Shown here: positions 53,463 through 62,224 of the stretch, one piece after another
Layout: every line of letters starts with the position of its first letter
Numbering within the stretch: position 1 is the first letter of the stretch
Assembly (NCBI RefSeq): GCF_030316845.1
Contig: NZ_JASZYS010000009.1
Span: 1-64,000, forward strand
Length of the DNA stretch: 64,000 nucleotides
Direction: 5' to 3'
Source: Variovorax davisae
Lineage (GTDB): Bacteria > Pseudomonadota > Gammaproteobacteria > Burkholderiales > Burkholderiaceae_C
The notes under the pieces: model-generated
What the model was told of the DNA's origin: nothing
Seen by the model: the letters and a program-made list of their open reading frames with translations, nothing else
Database searches by the model: none
Made by a program: the position numbers and the translations under genes

Positions 53463-54584
53463 ATGGCCGAGATCCGCGTCCACCAACTGCACAAGGCCTT
53501 CACCGACTTCACCGCGGTGAAGAACTCCAGCTTCGCCGTGCGCAACGGCGAGTTCTTCTGCCTGCTCGGCCCCTCGGGCTGCGGCAAGACCACGACCCTG
53601 CGCATGATCGCCGGGCTCGAGCTGCCGACCTCCGGCCAGATCTTCCTCGGCGACGAGGACGTGAGCTTCAAGCGGGCGTCGGCGCGCGACATCGCCTTCG
53701 TGTTCCAGATGTTCGCGCTCTACCCGCACATGAACGTGCGCCGCAACATTGCTTTCCCGCTTGTTTCCCAGGGCATGGCGCGGGCAGAGATCGACCGCCA
53801 GGTCGAACAGGCGGCGCGCACCCTGCGCATCACGCACCTGCTCGACAAGCCGGTGTCGCAGCTGTCGAGCGGCGACCGCCAGCGCGTGGCGCTGGGCCGC
53901 GCGATCGTGCGCCAGCCGCTGGCCTTCCTGATGGACGAGCCGCTCGGCGCCCTCGACGCCGAGTTCCGCGAAGTGATGTGCCACGAGCTGCGCGCCCTGC
54001 ACGACCGGCTGCAGGCCACCACCGTGTACGTGACGCACGACCAGATGGAGGCGATGGCCATGGCCGACGTCATCGCGATCATGAACGAGGGCGTGATCGA
54101 GCAGCTCGGCGCCCCGCTCGAAGTCTACGAGCGGCCCGCCAGCGTCTTCGTGGCCGACTTCATCGGCGCGCCGTCGATGAACTTCCTGCCCTTCGAGGCC
54201 GGCCTGGCGAGCGGCGACGATGCGATCCTGATCCGCGCGGCGCGGATCGCCGTGCCGCCGCTGCGCGAAGACGTTTCGCCGCGCGCCCTGCTGTGCGGCG
54301 TGCGCCCCGAACATGTCCGCTTCGACGATGCGTCCGCCTTGCGCGCCGAGGTGCTCGCCACCGAATACCTCGGCACCCGCACCGTCGTGACGCTGGCCAC
54401 CGCGCAGGGCGGCACGCTGAGCGCCAAGGTCGACGTCGACATCCCGGTGGCGCGCGGCGACCATGTCGGCCTGGCCTTCGATGCCGCGAAGATCTCGCTG
54501 TTCGATGCGGCATCGGGCCGGGCGCTGCGCAGCGCGCGCGACGAGACGCCGCTGCGGGCCGGAAGGAGGGCGCGCCATGGCTGA
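53463..54584 (+). CDS. ABC transporter ATP-binding protein (first, GlpS-like)
   Basis: This 373-residue MalK-like ATPase has Walker A GPSGCGKTT, signature LSSGDRQRV (LSSGD instead of LSGGQ), and Walker B LAFLMDEP followed by the D-loop. It has a C-terminal TOBE-like regulatory domain. Two different ATPases in one operon suggest a heterodimer, as in GlpS/GlpT. It overlaps the next gene by eight bases. Confidence 0.92.
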   Translation: MAEIRVHQLHKAFTDFTAVKNSSFAVRNGEFFCLLGPSGCGKTTTLRMIAGLELPTSGQIFLGDEDVSFKRASARDIAFVFQMFALYPHMNVRRNIAFPLVSQGMARAEIDRQVEQAARTLRITHLLDKPVSQLSSGDRQRVALGRAIVRQPLAFLMDEPLGALDAEFREVMCHELRALHDRLQATTVYVTHDQMEAMAMADVIAIMNEGVIEQLGAPLEVYERPASVFVADFIGAPSMNFLPFEAGLASGDDAILIRAARIAVPPLREDVSPRALLCGVRPEHVRFDDASALRAEVLATEYLGTRTVVTLATAQGGTLSAKVDVDIPVARGDHVGLAFDAAKISLFDAASGRALRSARDETPLRAGRRARHG

Positions 54585-55617
54585 GCTTCGACTCTCGGGC
54601 GTCGTCAAGCGCTTCGGCGGCGTGACCGCTGTCGACGGCGTCGGCCTCGACATCCCGAGCGGCGAGTTCTTCGTCCTGCTGGGCCCGAGCGGCGCCGGCA
54701 AGACGACCACGCTGCGCCTGGTGGCGGGACTCGAGCGGCCGGACGCCGGCCGCGTCTCGATCGGCGGACGCGATGTCACGGCGCTGGCGCCGGCGCTGCG
54801 CGACGTGGCCTTCGTGTTCCAGCAGTATTCGCTCTATCCGCACCTGAGCGTCTTCGACAACCTGGCCTTCCCGCTGCGCTCGCCGCTGCGCCCCTGCCCG
54901 GAGACCGAGGTGCGCCGCAAGGTCGAGGAGGTCGCCCGCATGCTGCGCATCCACGACAAGCTGCAGAACTCCGCGACGCGGCTGTCGGGCGGCCAGATGC
55001 AGCGGGTGGCGATCGGCCGCGCCCTGGTGCGCAGCCCCGCGCTCTATTTGATGGACGAGCCGCTGTCCTCGCTGGACGCCAAGCTGCGCAACGACCTGCG
55101 GCTGGAGCTCAAGCGCATCCAGCAGGACCTGGGCGCCACCCTGCTCTACGTGACGCACGACCAGATCGAGGCCATGACCCTGGCCACCCGCATCGGCGTG
55201 CTCGACGAGGGACGGCTGGTGCAGGTCGGCACGCCGCAACAGATCTACGAGAACCCGGGCAGCGCGCATGTCGCCTCGCGGCTCGGTTCGCCGCGCATCA
55301 ACCTGGTCGCCCGCGCGCTGTTCCCGCAGCTCGACGGACCCGAGCGCGCGGTGACCGTCGGCATCCGCGCCGAGCACCTGCGGCTGCACCGCCGGCCGGC
55401 GGCGAGCGGGCCGGGCACGGCGCACCGGGGTGCCAGCGTCAGGCGCATCGAGCGCCTGAGCGACCTGCACCTGGTGCATGTCGGCCTCGACGACAGCGGC
55501 CAGGAGCTGATCGTCTCGGCGCCCGCGAACGAGAGCTTCGAGCCCAACGATGCGGTGCAGGTCGAACTGCTGCGCCCGCTCTGGTTCGATGCCGAAGGCG
55601 GGCGCATCCATGCCTGA
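54577..55617 (+). CDS. ABC transporter ATP-binding protein (second, GlpT-like)
   Basis: This 346-residue MalK-like ATPase has Walker A GPSGAGKTT, a canonical LSGGQMQRV signature and Walker B LYLMDEP. GGAGG precedes ATG 54577, inside the end of the first ATPase gene. With the first ATPase it likely forms a heterodimer in which one composite site has a non-canonical signature. Confidence 0.92.
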   Translation: MAELRLSGVVKRFGGVTAVDGVGLDIPSGEFFVLLGPSGAGKTTTLRLVAGLERPDAGRVSIGGRDVTALAPALRDVAFVFQQYSLYPHLSVFDNLAFPLRSPLRPCPETEVRRKVEEVARMLRIHDKLQNSATRLSGGQMQRVAIGRALVRSPALYLMDEPLSSLDAKLRNDLRLELKRIQQDLGATLLYVTHDQIEAMTLATRIGVLDEGRLVQVGTPQQIYENPGSAHVASRLGSPRINLVARALFPQLDGPERAVTVGIRAEHLRLHRRPAASGPGTAHRGASVRRIERLSDLHLVHVGLDDSGQELIVSAPANESFEPNDAVQVELLRPLWFDAEGGRIHA

Positions 55618-55644
55618 AGACGGCACATCCACACGGGAGACCCC

Positions 55645-56265
55645 ATGGCCGACATCGACCTGATACGCAACGCCACCCAGACCCTGATCGACCATGTCGA
55701 AGAACTGACGGCCCTCGACCAGGCGATCGGCGACGGCGACCACGGCCTCAACATGCGGCGCGGCGCGCTCGCCATCCAGGCCCGCCTCGACGAACTCGCC
55801 GGCCAGTCGCTCAACGAGGCGCTGCGCACCATGGGCATGGCCTGCATGTCGACCATCGGCGGCTCGTCGGGCCCGGTGTTCGGCACCCTGCTGGTCACCC
55901 TCGGCAAGGAGCTGCCCGATCCGCCCACCGCCCGCGCGCTGGCCAGCGCACTCGATGCCGGCATCAAGGCCTTGACGCGGCTGGGCAAGGCCGAGGTCGG
56001 CCAGAAGACCCTGCTCGACGTGCTCGACCCGGTGCAGAAGGTGCTCGCCGAAGGTGGCGCTCAACTGGCCGGCCGCGTGCGCGACTGCGCCTTCGCCAGC
56101 GCCGAGGCCACAGCGGCGATGGACGCCATCAAGGGCCGCGCCTCCTTCCTCGGCGAACGCGCGCTGGGCCACGTCGACCCGGGCTCGCGCTCGGTGGCCC
56201 TGATCATCGGCGCGATCTGCGACGGCCTGCAGTCGCGCGCGCAACCGACTCCCCAATCCGCCTGA
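55645..56265 (+). CDS. dhaL: Dihydroxyacetone kinase subunit DhaL
   Basis: This 206-residue nucleotide-binding subunit has LDQAIGDGDHGLNMRRG (Mg-binding aspartates at 25, 30 and 32) and MGGSSG-like MSTIGGSSGPVFGTLL. GGGAGA precedes the ATG. With DhaK it phosphorylates dihydroxyacetone or a ketose such as erythrulose. No DhaM is in the window, so the phosphate donor (ATP or a PTS protein) is uncertain. Confidence 0.9.
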   Translation: MADIDLIRNATQTLIDHVEELTALDQAIGDGDHGLNMRRGALAIQARLDELAGQSLNEALRTMGMACMSTIGGSSGPVFGTLLVTLGKELPDPPTARALASALDAGIKALTRLGKAEVGQKTLLDVLDPVQKVLAEGGAQLAGRVRDCAFASAEATAAMDAIKGRASFLGERALGHVDPGSRSVALIIGAICDGLQSRAQPTPQSA

Positions 56266-56274
56266 AAGCGCACC

Positions 56275-57264
56275 ATGAAAAAGCTCATCAACGATGTCGA
56301 GTCCCTGCTGTCCGAATCGCTGGACGGCTTCGCGGCCGCGCACGCCGACATCGTGACGCTCGGCGAGGGCGGCCAGTTCGTGCGCCGGCGCACGCCCAAG
56401 CCCGGCAAGGTCGCGCTGATCTCGGGCGGCGGCTCGGGCCACGAGCCGCTGCACACCGGCTTCGTCGGCCACGGCATGCTCGACGCGGCCTGCCCGGGCC
56501 AGGTGTTCACCTCGCCGACGCCCGACCAGATGCTGGCGGCGGCGCAGGCGGTGGACACCGGCGCGGGCGTGCTGTTCATCGTCAAGAACTACTCCGGCGA
56601 CATGATGAACTTCCAGATGGCCGCCGAGATGGTCGACTGCGACAACGCCACGGTCATCGTCAACGACGACGTGGCGGTCGAGAACTCGACTTACACGACC
56701 GGCCGGCGTGGCGTCGCCGGCACCTTGATCGTCGAGAAGATCATCGGTGCCGCCGCCGAGCGCGGCGATGGCCTGGCGGCGCTGAAGGCGCTGGGCGATG
56801 CGGTCAACAAGGCGACCGCCTCGATGGGCGTGGCGCTGAGCTCGTGCACCGTGCCGGCCGCTGGCAAGCCGACCTTCCAGATCGGTGCCGACGAGATGGA
56901 GATGGGCGTCGGCATCCATGGCGAGCCGGGCCGGCGCCGGGTCCGGCTGGCATCGGCCGACGACATCGCGGCCGAACTGAGCGGCGCGATCCTCAAGGAC
57001 CTGTCGCTCAAGCCGGGCCAGGAGGTGCTGCTGCTGGTCAACGGCTTCGGCGGCACGCCGCTGATGGAGATGTACCTGATGGTGAATGCGGTGCGCAAGA
57101 TACTGGACGGGCATCGGCTGAAGATCGCCCGCTGCCTGACCGGGTCGTATGTGACGTCGCTGGAGATGGCGGGGTGCTCGGTCACCGTGAGCGCGATGGA
57201 TGCGGAGACGCTGGCGCTGTGGGATGCGCCGGTGCACACGGCCGCGTTGCGGTGGGGGATGTGA
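56275..57264 (+). CDS. dhaK: Dihydroxyacetone kinase subunit DhaK
   Basis: This 329-residue substrate-binding subunit has GGGSGHEP (His56), YSGDMMNF (Asp109) and GIHGEPG with the His (215) that binds the substrate covalently. The length is the short, two-subunit form. It follows dhaL by nine bases and ends the transport operon. Part of its 3' end recurs as a decayed copy about 420 bases downstream. Confidence 0.92.
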   Translation: MKKLINDVESLLSESLDGFAAAHADIVTLGEGGQFVRRRTPKPGKVALISGGGSGHEPLHTGFVGHGMLDAACPGQVFTSPTPDQMLAAAQAVDTGAGVLFIVKNYSGDMMNFQMAAEMVDCDNATVIVNDDVAVENSTYTTGRRGVAGTLIVEKIIGAAAERGDGLAALKALGDAVNKATASMGVALSSCTVPAAGKPTFQIGADEMEMGVGIHGEPGRRRVRLASADDIAAELSGAILKDLSLKPGQEVLLLVNGFGGTPLMEMYLMVNAVRKILDGHRLKIARCLTGSYVTSLEMAGCSVTVSAMDAETLALWDAPVHTAALRWGM

Positions 57265-57294
57265 GGCGCGTTCGGCGGCGACACGCGCTGCGCG

Positions 57295-57462
57295 TCAATC
57301 TTCGACGAGCAGGCCATCGATCTCGTCGACCCTGGCGCGATGCGCCTTGGCGCTTTGATGCGCCCAGACGCCCGACAGCAGGCCAAGCGGGGACAGCAGC
57401 GCACCGATCCATACGACGATGGCGAGCGCGCACAGGACGACGATGAAGAGAGTGACGAGCAT
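57295..57462 (-). CDS. Small membrane protein
   Basis: This 55-residue protein starts MLVTLFIVVLCALAIVVWIG, a membrane helix, and continues with a second short hydrophobic stretch and a charged tail VDEIDGLLVED. GGATGGG lies upstream of ATG 57462. It is antisense to the transport operon. I do not recognise it. Confidence 0.5.
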   Translation of the reverse strand: MLVTLFIVVLCALAIVVWIGALLSPLGLLSGVWAHQSAKAHRARVDEIDGLLVED

Positions 57463-57555
57463 AGGGGCCCATCCTAGAGTCAGCCCTGTGGTTCGTGGCA
57501 CTCGCAGGTGCGCTCGCCTCACTCCACCAATTCTTCGAGCGACAAATCAGACATT

Positions 57556-57686
57556 TCTTATGTCCGTCAGCTGAAAAAACTCCGAAGCATCGGGTGTTCG
57601 GTCGCCGTGCGCGCGATGAATGCAGTGACGCAGCCGCTGTGGGACGCGCCGGTGCACACGGCGGCGCTGCTCAGGGGATGTGAGCC
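57556..57686 (+). pseudogene. Degenerate copy of the dhaK 3' end
   Basis: The sequence from about 57556 resembles the final part of dhaK: CSVAVRAMNAVTQPLWDAPV followed by HTAALLRGC here against CSVTVSAMDAETLALWDAPV and HTAALRWGM in dhaK, offset by 420 bases. A one-base deletion near the end shifts the frame past the original stop. It is a remnant of a duplicated or lost dhaK gene, not a new gene. Confidence 0.75.
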
Positions 57687-57820
57687 GAACGCAGTGAAAG
57701 AGAAACATCCCACAAAATCAACGGAAACATCCTCCGAATAAGCAGGGACTGCAGGAGGAGCGCCCGGAATCCGCAACCGTCCGGCCAACAAGCGCGAAAT
57801 AGAATTTTTCGTTTCCCCAC

Positions 57821-57864
57821 GGGGCCGGCTGCGGCCCCCTGTCGGCGCCCACCAACCAGGCGCC
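57821..57864 (+). promoter_or_regulatory. Structured leader of the capsule operon
   Basis: Two hairpins precede kpsM: GGGGCCG/CGGCCCC (57821-57838) and GGCGCC/GGCGCC further on. Neither has a T-run, so they are probably leader structures rather than terminators. No JUMPstart/ops element was recognised. Confidence 0.3.
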
Positions 57865-57878
57865 TGACCCTCGGATCG

Positions 57879-58748
57879 GTGAATGTCCTGCATATGCTTC
57901 CGGCGCTTTGCGAGCGCCTTCGAAGGCGCCCTTTGACGCCCTCCTCCCTCCCCCGCCCACCCGCCTCCGCGCCGCGCAGCGCGCTGCAGGTGAGCCTGTC
58001 GGTCTGGCGCGCGCTCTTCATGCGCGAGGCGCTGTCGCGCGTGTCGTCGCAGCGCTATGGCTGGGTCTGGCTGCTGCTGCAGCCGGTGGCGCACATCGCC
58101 TTGTTGATGTTGTTGTTCTCGACCCTGCGCCAGCGCACCTTGGCCGGTGCCGACTTCGCGCTGTTGCTCGCGCTCGGCCTGCTCGGCTACCAGCTCTTTA
58201 CCAACACCGCGCAGCGCAGCGCTGCCGCGCTCGCGGCCAACCGCGGCCTGCTGGCCTACCGGCAGGTGCTGCCGGTCGATACCGTGCTGGTGCGCGCGGT
58301 GGTGGAAGGCAGCCTGCAACTGCTGGTCGGCCTGGCGCTGTTGTCCGGCGCGGCGCTGTTCCGATTCGACGTGCTGCCGCACGATCCCCTGCTGGCCCTC
58401 GAGGCCTACCTTCTGCTGTGGCTCTTCGGCTCGGGCCTGGGCCTCGCGCTGTCGGTCGGCTACGCGATGGTGCCGGAGATCGAGAAGGTCATGGCCGTCG
58501 TCTTCATGCCGCTCTACTTCGCATCGGGCGTGCTCTTCTCCCCGGCCGCCATGCCGGCGCGCCTGCAGCAATGGCTGCTCTACAACCCGATCGTGCATGG
58601 GCTCGAACTGGGGCGGGCCGCGTTCTTTCCGGGCTACCACCTGGTGCAAGGACTCAGCGCCGGCTATGTGGCCTCGTTCGGCGTCGCGTTCTGGCTCGTG
58701 GGCCTGGCGCTGCATCGCCGCTTCGCGATCCAGGTGGCCGCGCAATGA
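57879..58748 (+). CDS. kpsM: Capsule polysaccharide ABC transporter permease
   Basis: This 289-residue ABC-2 permease has an N-terminal extension and six helices, with the KpsM-like core ALFMREALSRVSSQRYGWVW and PIVHGLELGRAAFFPGYHLV. It exports capsule polysaccharide across the inner membrane with KpsT. The start is GTG 57879 or ATG 57894. The stop overlaps kpsT by ATGA. Confidence 0.9.
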   Translation: MNVLHMLPALCERLRRRPLTPSSLPRPPASAPRSALQVSLSVWRALFMREALSRVSSQRYGWVWLLLQPVAHIALLMLLFSTLRQRTLAGADFALLLALGLLGYQLFTNTAQRSAAALAANRGLLAYRQVLPVDTVLVRAVVEGSLQLLVGLALLSGAALFRFDVLPHDPLLALEAYLLLWLFGSGLGLALSVGYAMVPEIEKVMAVVFMPLYFASGVLFSPAAMPARLQQWLLYNPIVHGLELGRAAFFPGYHLVQGLSAGYVASFGVAFWLVGLALHRRFAIQVAAQ

Positions 58749-59410
58749 TCGAACTGCGCAACGTCCACAAGCGCTACCGCACGACCCACGGCGCGGGCCG
58801 CTGGGTGCTCAAGGGCATCACGCTCGACATCCCGGCGCAACGCAGCGTGGGCCTGATCGGCGCCAACGGCGAAGGCAAATCGACGCTGCTCAGGCTGATC
58901 GGCGGCATCGACACGCCAACGAAAGGCAAAGTGGTGCGCCATTGCCGCACCTCCTGGCCGCTGGGCTTGGCGGGCGGCCTGCAAAGCGCGTTGACGGGCC
59001 GACAGAACGCCACCTTCGTGTGCCGCATCCACGGACAGGAGGCGGACATCCCCGAGAAGCTCGCCTTCATCGCGGACTTCGCGGAGATCGGCGCTGCCTT
59101 CGACGAGCCGATCAAGACCTATTCGAGCGGCATGCAGGCGAGGCTCAAGTTCGCAATGAGCATGGCCTTCGACTTCGAGGTCTATCTCGTAGACGAACTG
59201 ACTTCTGTCGGCGACGCGGCCTTTCGCCAGAAGGCCCGTGCTGCATTCAATCAACTGGCCGACCGCAGCAGCGTGATCATGGTCTCGCACGGCGAATCGA
59301 CGCTCCGGGAATTCTGCGACAGCGGGATCTGGCTGCATGACGGCCATGCGCATTGGTTCGACAAGCTCGACGACGCGCTGGCCCACTACAAGGAAAGCAT
59401 CTACACATGA
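58745..59410 (+). CDS. kpsT: Capsule polysaccharide ABC transporter ATP-binding protein
   Basis: This 221-residue ATPase has Walker A GANGEGKST (Glu in place of the usual Ala), signature YSSGMQARL and Walker B VYLVDELTSVGD, the KpsT/Wzt short form. It powers export through KpsM. It is coupled to kpsE by ATGA. Confidence 0.92.
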   Translation: MIELRNVHKRYRTTHGAGRWVLKGITLDIPAQRSVGLIGANGEGKSTLLRLIGGIDTPTKGKVVRHCRTSWPLGLAGGLQSALTGRQNATFVCRIHGQEADIPEKLAFIADFAEIGAAFDEPIKTYSSGMQARLKFAMSMAFDFEVYLVDELTSVGDAAFRQKARAAFNQLADRSSVIMVSHGESTLREFCDSGIWLHDGHAHWFDKLDDALAHYKESIYT

Positions 59411-60597
59411 CCGACACCCTCCCGGTCGCTGCCGGCGCGGCGGCGACAGCGCCCGCCCTCGCGAACCCCGGCGCCCCGTTCGCGCGAGGACGCAGCCGCG
59501 CCGTCCTGGCCTGGCTGCGAAGCCATCCGACGATGAGCGCCGCGGGCCTGCTGATCCTGCTGGCGGCGATCTACTGGTGCCTGGTCGCCTCGGACCGCTA
59601 CGTGTCGGAAGCGCGCGTGGTGGTCGACCGGACGGACTTCAGCGTGGGCCAGAACGTCGACCTGAGCAGCCTGATCACCGGCGGCGGCACCCGCAATCAG
59701 GCCGACATGCTGCTGCTGCGCGACCATCTGCGCTCGACCGACATGCTGGCCAAGCTGCAGGCACGGCTGGACTTGCGCGCGCACTACAGCGATCGAAGCC
59801 GCGACCCGCTGTCGCGCATGTGGTCGGCCACGGTGCCGCAGGAATTCTTCCTGCGGCACTACCTGAGCCGCGTCAGCATCGAGATGGACGAGGCGGCAGG
59901 GGTGCTTCGCATCCGCGCGCAGGCCTACGACGAGCAGACGGCGCAGGCGATCGCCAAGGCCTTGCTCGAAGAGGGCGAGGCTTTCATGAACGAGATGGGC
60001 CACCGCCTGGCACGCGAACAGGTCGGGTTTCTCGAGAAGCAGGTGGCCGAGAGTGGCGAACGCGCGCTCAAGGCGCGCACCGCCCTGCTGAACTTCCAGA
60101 ACAAGACCGGCCTGATTTCTCCGCAGGCCAAGGCGGAGAGCCTGGTCGCCATCACGGCGCGGCTGGAAGGCCAGCTCTCGGAACTCAAGGCGCGGCGTGC
60201 CGCGATGCTCGGCTACCTCAGCCCGCAGGCGCCGGACGTCGCCCAGATCGACCTTCAGGTCGGCGCCCTGGAGCGACAACTCGCCGAAGAGCAGAAACGC
60301 CTCGCGGCGCCGCAGGGCAGCACGCTGAACAGCCGGGTCGAGGAATATCAGCGCTTCGAGATGGAAGCCAACTTTGCGCAGGATGTGTACCGCACGTCGC
60401 TGGTGGGGCTGGAGAAGGGGCGGCTCGAGGCGGGGCGCACGCTCAAGAAGCTGTCGGTGCTGCAGAGTCCGACGCTGCCGGAGTATCCGGAGCAGCCGGA
60501 GCGGCTTTACAACTTGCTGGTGTTTGGGCTTGTGGTGTTGACGCTGAGCGGTATCGGGCACCTGCTGCTGGCAATCGTGCGCGATCACAAGGATTGA
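59407..60597 (+). CDS. kpsE: Capsule polysaccharide export inner-membrane protein
   Basis: This 396-residue KpsE/CtrB-like protein has a first helix (about 43-62), a long periplasmic coiled-coil region (about 180-345) and a second helix near the C-terminus (LLVFGLVVLTLSGIGHLLLA). It links the exporter to the outer-membrane channel. It is the last GC-rich gene before the low-GC glycosyltransferase. Confidence 0.92.
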   Translation: MTDTLPVAAGAAATAPALANPGAPFARGRSRAVLAWLRSHPTMSAAGLLILLAAIYWCLVASDRYVSEARVVVDRTDFSVGQNVDLSSLITGGGTRNQADMLLLRDHLRSTDMLAKLQARLDLRAHYSDRSRDPLSRMWSATVPQEFFLRHYLSRVSIEMDEAAGVLRIRAQAYDEQTAQAIAKALLEEGEAFMNEMGHRLAREQVGFLEKQVAESGERALKARTALLNFQNKTGLISPQAKAESLVAITARLEGQLSELKARRAAMLGYLSPQAPDVAQIDLQVGALERQLAEEQKRLAAPQGSTLNSRVEEYQRFEMEANFAQDVYRTSLVGLEKGRLEAGRTLKKLSVLQSPTLPEYPEQPERLYNLLVFGLVVLTLSGIGHLLLAIVRDHKD

Positions 60598-60738
60598 GGC
60601 CTGCTGACAGCGTCGAGACGCTAGCAACCAGAAAGACCAGCCGCATGTGACCGACCGACGTATCACGGATGCTTAAGCTCGCCGAACGCGGCATTGCCTT
60701 TTCCGATCAGCCTGCGACGTCAACTGCCAAACACGCCG

Positions 60739-62087
60739 ATGAAACTCTTTGAACTTGAAAAGAATATTACCGAGGCAAGCGCCTTGAAGCCGCTAAATGT
60801 CAAAAAAATTTTTGTCTACAAAGAAATGACACTAGCAATCGAAGTGGAGCAGCAGGGCTGCCTATTCGCTTTCGATGTGACCGAGTTCGAAGAAAGCTTT
60901 CAGGTCCACCTGACAAGTCGCAACTACCATTCTTCCAAAAAACTTCAAAAATTCTTCTCAAATGTTGTGAAAAATCGAGTATTACTCGAGACCTTCGCTT
61001 GTACGGCCGATCACTCAATATTGCTGTCCTTAATGGATCGGACACTCAAATCGATGAAGACGCACTATCCGTACAGGGTGTCCGTCGTGGTCCCAGTCTA
61101 CAACCGCACTGGTTTGATGTATAAATGCATTGAAAGCCTGCTAGCGCAGACAATGGCCAAAGAAGATTTCGAAATCCTTTTCGTGGACGATCACTCATCT
61201 ATTGACGTTAAAGGTTATATAAATAAGACCGTCGGCGCTCTGGATCCTGGCGGGACACTTAACTATCGGGTACTGCGTCGGCCGATGAACTCCGGCGGGG
61301 CAGGAACCCCTCGCAATGATGGGCTGATCGCAGCAAAGGGAGAATTCACCTTCTTTCTTGATTCCGACGACTTTGTATATCCATATTGCCTCGACGAAGC
61401 TGTTATTTTTGGGTCGATCAATACAAGCGACATCACATATCTAAAACTAAGTGGCAGTGAGAGAAATTATGGAACCCGACCATTCAAGAATGGCAATGTT
61501 GCCCACGCAAAATTAAGAGAAGATCATCTACTTCGATCAATGCATTGTTTCAAGCTCTTTCGGACTTCATTCTTGATCGACAATCGTATATTCTTTCCTC
61601 CTGGAATCAAAATCGGAGAAGATAGGCTCTTCATGTTGCACGCGATTTCACTGGCCAAAGGAGTATCGATATTAGGCACCAAGCCGTATATTCACATGAC
61701 CAGTCACGCGGCGAGCAACTCACCAAGGGCAAGAAATGCCTAGATGAAGAATATGCAATTCTTTCACAATCCCTATTGTTAATCAGAAATTTGCAGAGCC
61801 AACAAAACTCGCCGCTCCCCGCTTTGTTTCTGAACTCGATGACCGAATGGATAGGGCACTCGGTGATCAATCGGCAGTACGATCGAAAATGGAAAGTTTC
61901 ACATTTCATGAGGCTTGCAGAGCTTTTTTCATCGATGGATTTCAAGCTTCAAGACAACTGCACCTACGCCGAGAACAAAGTGCTCAAAGAAGAATTCTTG
62001 CGAAAAAACTTCGATGCCTTTGAGAAAGCGTGCAAAATCAGGTTTTCCAAGACCCCCTCCACCGTGCAACCTATCGCTATTTCGTAA
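60739..62087 (+). pseudogene. Family 2 glycosyltransferase interrupted by a frameshift
   Basis: The first frame (60739-61743, 334 residues) has a unique N-terminal domain and a GT-A fold: SVVVPVYNRTGLMYKCIESL, LFVDDHSS and the DxD-like FLDSDD. After HMTSH (near 61707) the frame runs into a stop, but the -1 frame continues as GEQLTKGKKCLDEEYAILSQ, open to 62087. A single lost base explains it. GC content is far below the flanks. It probably assembled a strain-specific capsule sugar. Programmed slippage or a sequence error are alternatives. Confidence 0.8.
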
Positions 62088-62224
62088 GGCGTCGCGGCCA
62101 CTGTTGATCTGGCGTCGGTCGATGGCGCCGATCACTGCCTTGCCGGGGACCACCGGCGTGAACGATTACCCCCTCCCTCGCGCGTACACGGCAAAACATC
62201 GCCGACTCTATTGCAGCTTCGCAT

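Noticed and set aside
57508..57741. 77-codon open frame that looked like a new small gene
   Set aside because: Its centre is homologous to the dhaK C-terminus, so it is treated as a pseudogene fragment.
61929..62153. Minus-strand frame of 74 codons between the glycosyltransferase and kpsC
   Set aside because: It overlaps the clear C-terminal part of the glycosyltransferase and has no recognisable similarity or ribosome-binding site.
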